DNA from: Amoebophrya sp. A120
Taxonomy: Eukaryota > Sar > Dinophyceae > Syndiniales > Amoebophryaceae
DNA: 64,000 bases
Direction of reading: 5' to 3'
Assembly: GCA_905178155.1 (NCBI GenBank)
Contig: CAJINV010000011.1
Location: 1,315,790-1,379,789, forward strand
Part shown: positions 46,301-55,430 of the stretch, in pieces
Position numbering within the stretch: position 1 is the stretch's first letter
Layout: each line of letters opens with the position of its first letter
The notes under the pieces: generated by a model
The model's database searches: none
Told to the model about the DNA's origin: nothing
The model's input: the letters and a program-made list of their open reading frames with translations, nothing else
Program-made: the position numbers and the translations under genes

Positions 46301-49300
46301 ACAGTGAATGTTGTAAGGCGGAAGGTGGAAAGTAGTAGCTCTAGTAGTTGCACAACTGGCGGAGGATCTACTTCCTCGAGCTCCCGGGGAAAAAGTGTAA
46401 GAAATAACGGAGCACCGCAAGAAGATGACGGCCTTGAGGACTTCCCGGACCTTCCACTCGATTCGGGTGACATTGGTGTCTCCTCTTCAGCAGGAGGACA
46501 ACATCCTCCACTGGACGACCATTGGGAGCTGGTCGCGCCCACCAGCGAGCCGTTCCCCGCGATGCGAGATCCGAATGACCTGTTCGACCCAATGCCCCCA
46601 CTGCTCCCCGAAGACCAGTTGTTTCAACAACAACAGCAAGAACCGAGTCCCTACACGGCTTTGCCCCCGCCGGGTGGCTATAGCTGCAATGACTTGTGGG
46701 CATCCCCGGAGCCCCTGCCGGACCTAATCCCTTTGGAAAATAGTACGTCGAACCATGACGCGAATATTAACACAGCTGGTGTTCCTTCTTGTCCTTCATC
46801 ATCCCAACCCCCGGTCGCGCCAATATCCCCCAACCTGCTCCAAATTACCGTTGACATCGAGAAGCAGGGCTCCGTTGCGGACCTGGTCAAGAAAATCAAG
46901 GAAACCCACCCAAACATCGCGGAGCATTGGTCCTTGGAGAAAAATTTACTGGTGGTCGAGGTGGACAACGGCAGGCCGAAAAAGTACTACGAGCCCCGGG
47001 ATTGCGTGGACAGCATCGGCAGCACGGATGTCCTGTACATCTACGAAGTCTTGGACAAAACCCATTTTTCCGAAGACGTGTTGCACAGCCCGGTGCTACT
47101 CGGCGGGAGTAGTCCGCTGACCCCACCAAAACAGCAGGAAATGGGAATATTAAACAGTGCCGGAACTACTACAAATGGTGGTAGCTCGTCAGCAGCTGCT
47201 GGCGGAGCGGCGGAACAACCGGCAGCAGGAGAACAAGCGTCGGCCATCGGCCCGCAGCTCCCCCCCGGTGGTGGACAACTAGTACAACCAGCAGCACCAG
47301 CCGGGCCCCCGGTAGTCGTGAAGACACTGCGCGCAGAAATGGCCAAATGGAGCGACTTTGACAGTGATGAGGACGACGACGACGCTGCTAAGAAACAAGC
47401 AGCCAGTAAAGAATCTGGAAAAATGACAGCATCAAGTAGTCCCACCTCCGACAACGTGGAGATGCCAGATCAGAATTCTACTGCTTTATCGATGAACCAA
47501 ATTCCTCAAATAAATCCTGCCCAAGAAGACGTGAAAATGAAAACCGACTCTCCGAACGACAAAGAACAATTTTATCTCGGACCTTCCACGTTCGTGGAAC
47601 AAGAACCGGCATCTTCAAGGGTGCAAAACGGCATCGTACTCATCCTGGAGAACCAAACCAAAATCCCACCGTTGATTTTTTCCGCGCCCGCAGATATCAC
47701 CTGCGGGGACTTTTTCCAATTGGCCAGGCAAAAAGCGACCGAACACTTCATGCAACAGAACGAAACGGGGACGGGAGGTGTCGGGTTTTCCACATCTTCG
47801 TCTTCCTCATCTCGTTCTACTAGCACATCCTCACAACTTCCCGCCAACTTTCAGCTTCCCCCCTTCAAACTGTTCAAAGCGACGTCGGCTGCGAAGCCGT
47901 CCAGGATCGGAAGTTTTTTGGCGCGGAACTTCCAACGTCAAAACGACGGGAGCAAGGAAATTTTCGAGTTTAGAGAGGATAATGGCAAGATCAACGATCA
48001 GCGCGTTTTTGCGGAAACGGAGAATCCAGGTAGGAAAGATGGTTGAGGGGCTCTGGCTGTTTCATTACATTTTTTTAGTTGAAGCAGCAGCGCTGCTGCT
48101 ACAGGCACAGCCGCGGACAACGGGAGATTGATTCGTTCGGTTGCATGATTTGAAAGCGCGTGGTCGGCACAGACTTTAATTATTCCAGCGAGGATAACAT
48201 TAAAAAGTGAATCACTTCCAGTGCAACTACATCTTGATTGTCTCAAGAACTACATCCAACGTATTATCAGGTAAAAAGTACATGCGTGTCGAGATCGCTG
48301 AGTTTTTCTGGAACAAGCTTGGACAACTGCCCTCCCCCCGGCAGATCAGTTCGGAAAAGAAGCGCAAACTCGACGGGAACCTGCGGCTCCACCAACTCCT
48401 CGACCTCTACACCGAGGAAGAGCAACTGGGCGAAGACGACTTCTGGCGCTGCCCGCGCTGCGACGAGCGGGTGGCGGGGTACAAGAAACTGGATTTTTAC
48501 CGCCTGCCGCCGGTCTTCGTCGTGCACTTGAAGCGCTTTCAGTTTAACAGGTAACTATAACTAAGGAGCTTTTTGCTTCTCCTTCAAGATGGTGGACGTG
48601 TAGCAGCTAGACTCTTAATATGAGTAAGTACTTACTTGCTTTAAGCTTTCCATGTTGAGTTTCGTATGACAGGAGCCGAAATTCCCGCACCACAAATGAT
48701 ATCACTCAGATGGTGCCGGGAGCGCATCGACACACCGGTAGACTACCCGGCCCGGATGGATTTAAACGACCTTGTGATCGACAGTGAGAGCAGTGTCGAC
48801 TACACGTACGAGCTTACGGGTGTTGTGAAACACATCGGCGTCGCGGACGGGGGTCACTACGTGGCTTTCGCGAAACACAGCGACAAGTGGTTTGAATTCA
48901 ACGACTCCTGGGTGACCGAGCACTCGGAGGAGCAAGTTTTGAACCAAAACACCGGGGCCTACGTTTTATTCTACCAGCGGAAGAGCATTTTGGAAGACTA
49001 CCGAGAGCAAGAAAAAATGCACCAGAAAATGCTGAATTTTAAACTTGCCGCTGAAGTAGAGAAAAACAACAGCAGTACAACGCCAAAAGTTGATGTTCTC
49101 GCAGGAGGTGTAGTTACGACGAGTCCGTCAGAAAAGGAAAATAGAAACGCAACTCCGCAAGCGGCTGGCGATGGCGGAAGCAGTGGAGCAGTAATCGACA
49201 AAATGAATCCCCCAGGAGAGCAGGCCCTCGGTCGTTGTAACAGCAGCGGGCTGACCCAGATTTTAGCGAGCACCAGGATCAGCGAAGGGGGAAACGAAGA

Positions 49301-49793
49301 CGCAGAGGAGGCTGGCGGTGGGCAAGAAATAAAAGCTTCTACAACAACTGGGCCTGGTCCGCTGCGTGGTTTATCCCCGCCGATGAAAGTCCCGCCGTTG
49401 ACGTTAAACGGAGTTGTAGACCGCCAGCAACCGGAAAATAAGAATTCTTCTACCCCACAAACTGTAGACATTAACGCAGCCAACACCTCTAGTTGTAGTA
49501 CCGCCTCCCCCACCCAGGCTTTAGCTGCGATGCCCCCGATCTTCCAGCAGCTCCTCGCGAACGTGGTGAAACGGTCGGCGGAGAACAATAGTACAACATG
49601 TGGCGACGCTACTTCCGGCGCAAACACGACAACGACGAAAGAAGACGGGTCTGACGCCGAGGGCGTTTCCACGACCGGGTCGTGTCGCAGTCAACAGGAG
49701 CAGCCAGGAGCCGGAGCTGCCGGGGGGAGCGGAACTAATGGTGCTACATCCTCCTCGTCCAGCGCCTCTTCTTCGTGTAGCGCAGCGGCCTAG
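40343..49793 (+). CDS. Ubiquitin-specific protease, USP4/11/15-type layout (DUSP + split USP domain)
   Basis: Removes ubiquitin from proteins. Exons 40343-40935, 41223-41781, 42041-45565, 45679-45735, 45986-48029, 48271-48550, 48710-49793 sum to 2714 codons (2713 aa), far longer than the roughly 900-1000 of animal USP4/15. A DUSP domain begins near residue 345 (YYLVSTKWFKDWQQW) and continues as DRPGPVANCELLD; its likely last part is near 750-800 after an insertion. The Cys box GLANLGNTCYMNSSLQCL places the nucleophile near residue 1501; QFCGFGQHDAMEFLEAIVD follows directly. CPKC and CPRC are the two halves of the zinc ribbon, split by about 680 residues that include a ubiquitin-like segment (ITVDIEKQGSVADLVKKIKE). 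Then FVVHLKRFQF, IDTPVDYP, and the His box GGHYVAFA near 2400. Ends in a disordered tail. Start is the first ATG (40343). Introns 41782-42040, 45566-45678, 48030-48270 and 48551-48709 are GT-AG; two are introners. Confidence 0.93.
40936..41217 (+). mobile_element. Introner, family C
   Basis: Starts TATCCTGAGC, inner repeats AAAACGTCCCCACCCC and GGGGTGGGGACGTT, ends CTTGGGATA. Perfect duplication GGTGG (40931-40935, 41218-41222). Removal gives D-R-E-G-G-H-A-G. Opposite in orientation to the copy at 53062. Confidence 0.9.
45736..45980. mobile_element. Introner, family D (single copy in window)
   Basis: Starts TATGGTAGTGTCAG and ends CTGACGCTTCCATA. Inner repeats TTGAAATCGTCAAAGTTGAA and TTCAACTTTGACGATTTCAA are perfectly complementary. 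Perfect duplication GCGGT (45731-45735, 45981-45985). It splits the USP motif QFCGFGQHDA, which reads correctly only after removal. Confidence 0.92.
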
Positions 49794-51795
49794 CCGGTAC
49801 AGGTGGCGTTGAAGATGATGGTTCTGTGGACGAAATGTATGTGCTGAAGATTTTTTTCAATGTACTGCTAATTTTTATGTACAACAAAATTGATGAGAGA
49901 AATTATCGGTAGAGTTGGTATGTACTACAAACTCAAGTACTTCAACAAGAACTGCGTGTTTAGCAGCTGCAGTGTGTACATCAACAACGATCATGGCAGT
50001 CGTCTTTTTGCCACTGAGACGCGAGTATTCAACCAGTATTTGTGGTCTCAGCCAGTATATTATACGTGTATAATAGGCGGGACACAAAAAATCGGGACAG
50101 AAGCAAGAAAAATATCAAGCCGGTGCATGATATGTTTTTGTATTTGTCCCAGTTGCAGTCGTCCCGCTTCATTATTACGACACAAATGCCTATAAATGCC
50201 TGTGCATGTTGCTGCAGCGCTGCCGGTATGGTCAATGTGATTCTTCTTCTATGTTGCGCATAGTTTGATGCACATGCACTTGCAAAAAGTAGAGAACTAC
50301 TTGCGCTTCTTATGTAGATTTCGATTTCCTTGTATCAAGGCAAAAATATCTTGTAATTAGTGCTAGTAAAAACCTGTCATAGGCTCCAAGATACTTCTCT
50401 TAATCAATCAGAAACAAAGCGACACTTCACGTTCACAACTTGCGATATCATTAAAATTGAAACGACATCCAGCTTCGGCTGAGCGATCCATGATAGTACT
50501 ATAGCTACGCAGCTCACTTGCGACCAAAACATTTTGCTCAAATTACGAATTACCTTTGCGCTCGGTTTCGGAACCCGAAACAAGGACCAATCGCATGTCA
50601 TTCTTGTCATAGAAAACTCCGACATGAGAGGAAGCTTTCAATTTGAAGGTGCAGCACAATAGAATCGGCTTTCCTGTCAGCGCTCGCGGGTGTCGTCGCA
50701 GCAGCATCCATCGAGAGGTGAACCTGGACCGATCCCCCTGGTACTATTCCTGTAAGAAAGGTCTCGTGTTCTTGTTCACCTTCCAGAGAAAACTCTTGAG
50801 CTTCCCAAAACAAGGAATGCAGGTGCAGGATCAATGATGTGTGGGTGCTGGTGCCGCCGCTTACTTATTCGCGAATGTTTCCACCGAATGCGCCCTCATC
50901 TCTCTTCCGTGGGTGGGCGTTTAGATGATCAACGGTATTAGAAAGATGGCATCTGACGTGGCAAGCGCATTACCCGACGGTGTTTGACTATGCTGTTTTA
51001 GCCGGACACACTTTTACCCCTTGGTGTCATCCGGTCGTTTTCCACCGCAATTCTATATTGTAATTCTCGCGCAGCGCCGTTCTTGCCGCACAAACTGTTA
51101 CTGCTATAGATACTAGTAGAAAGGTACGTAGTTTTTCGCCGTTTGCAACGCCCTGGATTTCTTCGTAATTTTTTTTGTGAGCATCGTGTCTCACTTGCTA
51201 CTGGTGCTGGTTTATTCTTGTGCACTTTTTCAAGAGTTGCACTTCCACCCTTCAGTCCTCTGTCCTGCCGTGACAAAAACAAAATTTGGTTTTTTACCAG
51301 GAAATAAATTGGAACCGGAAATCCACTAAACTGCATTCTACTTATGTCTTGTTGATCAGATCATAGTACGAAAGACTCAAATCATAGCGTGAGGTGCTGG
51401 ACGAGCTGCAAATAATAACTTACTCGCATAAAATTACTTTTCCTGCATATTACAAAAAAAATTGAGAAAATTCGCATATTAAGCCTTTGCGATAATCGCA
51501 TCATTGTTCTGCCACCATGGAGCGGTGCAAGAGTAGAACTAGAATTACTGCCCAATATTTCATTCATAACAGCGTGAAACTGTTGTGCTGGAGTTGTGGT
51601 TTTTTGTTAGCCGACTTGAATTCTATTTTCAACATCAACACCAATTATACCTCCTTTTTCGCTGCGGCCAGGAGAGCCTACACCCCACCGCACCAACAGC
51701 TGCCTTTTCTTGCCGCCGCCAATAACGGCCGTGGTGTGCTGGTTGATCCCACGACCTCTTCTGTTGGTGCAGCTGCTGGATCATTGACAGACAAT
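49794..51795. other. Intergenic stretch / possible 5' leader
   Basis: About 2 kb. A minus-strand frame at 50607-50834 has coding-like composition but no start or partners. The plus frame upstream of 51796 is open back to an ATG at 51517 in a good context (CCACCATGG), so part of this may be an N-terminal extension of the UBX gene. Confidence 0.4.
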
Positions 51796-54777
51796 ATGGC
51801 CGCCGTGTCGCAGGAAGACAAGGACAATGCGCTCATGCAATTACTAGGCATGACCGATGACAAGGTGGATCCCGATGTGGCGTCGCAAATTCTGGAATCC
51901 ACCAATTACGATGTGCAGCGGGCGGTGGACATGCTGTTCGGTGGCGGCGCGGGCGGACCGTCTCCCGCGATGCCGCCCGCAGCGCCGGCATTTGGCGGCG
52001 CCGAGAATATGCGGGCACCGGCAGCTTTTGGTACTGATATTCTATAATGATGTTCTTAGTCCTTCGGCATCGGAGTAACTGTAATTTTTCATCTTCTAGC
52101 ACTCCCCCTTATTCATTTCGATGGTGAAGAAGAAGACGAATGCAAGTGCGGGCACAACGTTTTCGTTGTAGGTAAGTAATCGCAGAACAAGTTGCCTACA
52201 TGTCATAATCGATTTGATGATGCACAACTCGCAGTTGTGACAACAGTCAAAATGATCACAGGCCCCATATCCCCCGACGACGACCCGATGAGACCCGCGG
52301 GTCAGTTTGACCAGCTGATCGGTTATGCATTGCAAAAATGTCTGGGTCTGGAAAGTTGGAACTTGTAATGCTGGCTTTATATTCCTGTGAAATCTGTCTT
52401 GCATGACCAACAAAAGTCGACGCGCTCTCTTATCGTACAAGAACGAAGTTTCTCATGCGGAGTTCATACGGGAAAGCGTTCTGCAAACTTGTCATGCTTT
52501 CCTGCATAAGAAAGTGCTTCCATCATGCACACTTTGGCATCACAAATTTCCAGACCCCGACATATTTGCATTTGATATCGATCCGGGAGCCGCCGGCATG
52601 ATGGACCAGAACATGACAAACCCCGAAGACGATGCGGAGTTGCAGCGCGTCCTCGCCGAGTCCGCGCAGGCCAGTTTTCTGAACAACATTGTGAATCAAG
52701 CCGACGGCGTTGCACCAACAGGACTTCCTTCTGCGCCACCAGCAGCTGCTTCGAGGAGCTCCGCTCCCAAAAACGACATGTTTGCCGCCTCCGCGAACCC
52801 CAACCACCTGCCCGCCGGCGCAACAACTGGTCCCTACGGCGGCCGCAGCGGCGCAACCCCCTCCACGAACGCTTCTGGAGGTGCCTATGGGGGCACTGGC
52901 GGCGGAAGCAGCGCGTCTTCAGTCCAAACGGGCGGGAGTGGGGATTTTTTCCCTCCGGGGGCTGATGCGGGCGCGGGAACGAATGCTGGTGCTACGTCGT
53001 CGTCTGGCGGAGCCGCGTTCCTCGACGATCGGCGGCGGCAGCAAGAAGAGGCAGACGCCGCTATCCTAAGTAAAAACGTCCCCACCCCATAGTTGTGATG
53101 CAAAAACGCATGCTCGAAATGCTTCTCATGCGGATCCCCATGAGAGACATTTTGATTTTCTCATGCTATTTACTATTCACCAGCTATTTACAAGCAGGAG
53201 CATAGATAGTACGTTCAAACAGTTACTCGCTCGCCTAAAGAAGCGAGCACCCGATTGATTTTCTCATGCTATCTGGAAGTTTGTGATGCTGGAATCAGGA
53301 TAATGTAGTCGATTTGTCATGCGGCTGCACTACCTCAAACAGCACTACACTACGAGTCTAGACTTGTCATGCGAAACAGCCAAAACTTGTTGATTTGTAT
53401 AGCAAAATCACCATCTTGACTATGGTGTGGGGACGTTTTTACTCAGGATAGCCGCGATGGCGCGGGCGCTGGCGGAGTCCATGCAGGGCGGACAGGTGAA
53501 CTTGAGTATCAAATGCAAATATGTCTGGGTCTGGAAGAATAACTTGTGATGCGCATTTTAGAACACACAAAAATCTCTCATGCATAGGTAGCAAAAGCTG
53601 CCCACTTTCTGTCACCAAAATGGGGGATTTGTCATGCGGGTTCGGCATTGCGGAAGCTTCTCGAAGCCTGTGATGCTCGAGCTTCCATGCCAGACCTTCT
53701 GTGTCATGCAGAAACAGTATGACTCTTCCACCAGACCATGACATTTTTACATTTGAGATTGAGCGAAGAAGAGCAAATGCGGCGAGCCATGGCCGCCTCG
53801 GACCCAGCCTTGATGGCAAGCAGAGATTTGCGAGCGTACTGAAGTTTTTTTTTCTTGAAAGGCTAGGCAGTAGTACTAGTAGATGGATCGTGACTTTTGC
53901 ATGGACGATGTTGAGCGTACCTGTTCTTTTGTCGGCAAATCATTGATCAAAAACAAATCACTCGTCGCCACATCATGCATCAACTCCTTCAGGCAACAAG
54001 ATGCGGAGCTGCAGGAAAGTATGTTGATGGACCGCATGCGCGAGCAACGAGAAAAGGCAGAGCGGGAAGAAGCGGAAGCTCTGCGAAAATCGGCAGAAGA
54101 GGAGGAAGCGCGGAAGGTTGCGGCCGAGCAACAAAAGTACTAGATACATGATATTATGTAACTGCTTCTCACATCAATCATTGCTGCATGAGCATGATTT
54201 ATTTTCATGTGATGGCATAGGCATACTTGATGCCATGCAATGCATCATATTTCACAAACATAATTAAGTTTCACTACAAACTCTTTCCATCCCCCTCTGA
54301 CAGGCAAACCAGCGTGAAAGATCGCGTCGCCGCGCTGGAGGCCATCGGCCAAATTGCAAACGACGACCCGGAGAAGCTGAAATTGGTCTTCCGATTGCCA
54401 TATGCATTGCAAATGTATCGCGCTAGTATGAATCGCGTGACAAATTGCGTCAAGAAGAAAGTTGGAACTTCTCATGCAGAATTAGGTAAGAAAGTAGATC
54501 TGTAATGCGTGATTGCGATTGGTACAAATAAGATGCTTTTGCAATGCATATGCCAAGCGGGAAGCGCGTGGAGTACGTTTTTTCCAAGTCCAAGCACAAA
54601 GTGCACCACCTCTACGACTTTGTGGACGGAAAGCTCCTCGAAGCGGGCGACGAAGCGACGATTGGCAGCTACACCCTGGCCAGCAGCTTTCCGAAGTTCA
54701 TGATCGAGAAATCTGACGACGCGCTCGGGACGACCAAATTGGAAAACCAGAGCGCACTGATGTTGCAGAAGAACTAA
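51796..54777 (+). CDS. UBA-UIM-UBX protein (p97/Cdc48 cofactor type)
   Basis: Likely links ubiquitylated clients to p97/Cdc48. Exons 51796-52030, 52262-52323, 52583-53061, 53456-53506, 53764-53835, 53993-54136, 54304-54400, 54556-54777 sum to 454 codons (453 aa). N-terminal UBA-like domain (ALMQLLGMTDD through NYDVQRAVDMLF, residues about 12-50). Three UIM-like helices: DDAELQRVLAESAQAS, DAAMARALAESM (created by removing the introner at 53062) and SEEEQMRRAMAAS. Then QQDAELQESMLMDRMREQ and a charged coiled coil, as in FAF2/UBXN7, and a C-terminal UBX domain (LVFRLPSGKRVEYVF to SSFPKFMIE). The usual FPR loop reads FPK. No UAS thioredoxin-like domain is visible. The start could be 51517, adding 93 residues; I prefer 51796 because the UBA usually lies at the N-terminus. 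Introns 52031-52261, 53836-53992 and 54137-54303 are GT-AG; four are introners. Confidence 0.9.
52324..52577. mobile_element. Introner, chimeric A/B ends
   Basis: The left tip TATGCATTGC is of the family A kind, but the inner repeats TGTCTGGGTCTGG and CCAGACCCCGACA and the right tip CATTTGATA are family B. Flanks TCGGT (52319-52323) and TCGAT (52578-52582). Removal joins Q-L-I to P-G-A-A in frame. Confidence 0.88.
53062..53450 (-). mobile_element. Introner, family C (reverse relative to 40936)
   Basis: Starts TATCCTAAGT, inner AAAAACGTCCCCACCCC and GTGTGGGGACGTTTTT, ends ACTCAGGATA. Perfect duplication GCCGC (53057-53061, 53451-53455). Its right inner part, reversed, matches the left of 40936. 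At 389 nt it is the longest introner here. Removal assembles a UIM. Confidence 0.92.
53507..53758. mobile_element. Introner, family B
   Basis: Starts TATCAAATGC, inner TATGTCTGGGTCTGG, right CCAGACCATGACA, ends CATTTGAGA. Perfect duplication TTGAG (53502-53506, 53759-53763). Removal gives Q-V-N-L-S-E-E-E-Q. The exon between this and the previous introner is 51 nt. Confidence 0.9.
54401..54550. mobile_element. Introner, family A (symmetrical ends)
   Basis: Starts TATGCATTGC and ends GCAATGCATA. Perfect duplication TGCCA (54396-54400, 54551-54555). Removal joins the UBX strand V-F-R-L-P to S-G-K-R-V-E, as family homology requires. Confidence 0.94.
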
Positions 54778-55430
54778 GTTGGGTCCTGGGGCAGCGAGCT
54801 GCGGCCGTTTTTTATCGGCAGCTTTTTCGTCTGAACAACCTCTCCTGACGAGGACCTTGACCATTAAACTTCAAATTTTGCAAAGGCGACCCTATTGATT
54901 CATTGTGGAGAATCTAGGAAATAAGACATAACTTTTTATCGTCTGCGACTAAAAACACTTGCAATTTCTTCATCAAGGGAATACAAATTTACTCCGCCGT
55001 TACCGGTGTGACGGCTGCACTAGATTTTTGTAGACGGAATTTTTGAAACAAGGACCTGCAAACTGACAGCGAAAAACTCTTGTCTCGATCTTCTTCAAGT
55101 TGGTTTTTCAGCATCTGCCGGCGCTCGTGCGAAACGGAGTTCCTGTTCAATCTTTTCAATACCGCGAGGACGCGTCTTTTCTCCGTCGTGGTCCCCTTCT
55201 GTTTCTCGAGAGGAACAGGTGTTGGGTGTTGTTAAGACTCCTCACGAAAATTTTTGAGTTAGGGACAGAGAGAAGTTGTGGATGCCTCCAGAGGTGGCAG
55301 CGAAGGAGAGTACTGAGCGATCAAAACTTTACTTTCCCCATTTCGTTATCGCGTGTTGTTCTTTGCGACTGCGAGCGCGGCATCATCTATCACAAAAGAA
55401 AGCTGCACACCAGCCCCTACGTTGTACATC
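54778..55430. other. Intergenic stretch
   Basis: 653 bp between the UBX and EF-hand genes. The frame upstream of ATG 55431 is open but has no better start. Nothing else recognised. Confidence 0.45.

Noticed and set aside
50607-50834. Minus-strand open frame with coding-like composition (EAQEFSLEGEQEHETFL)
   Set aside because: No ATG, no donor or acceptor pair, and no neighbouring exon could be joined; the opposite strand is also open.
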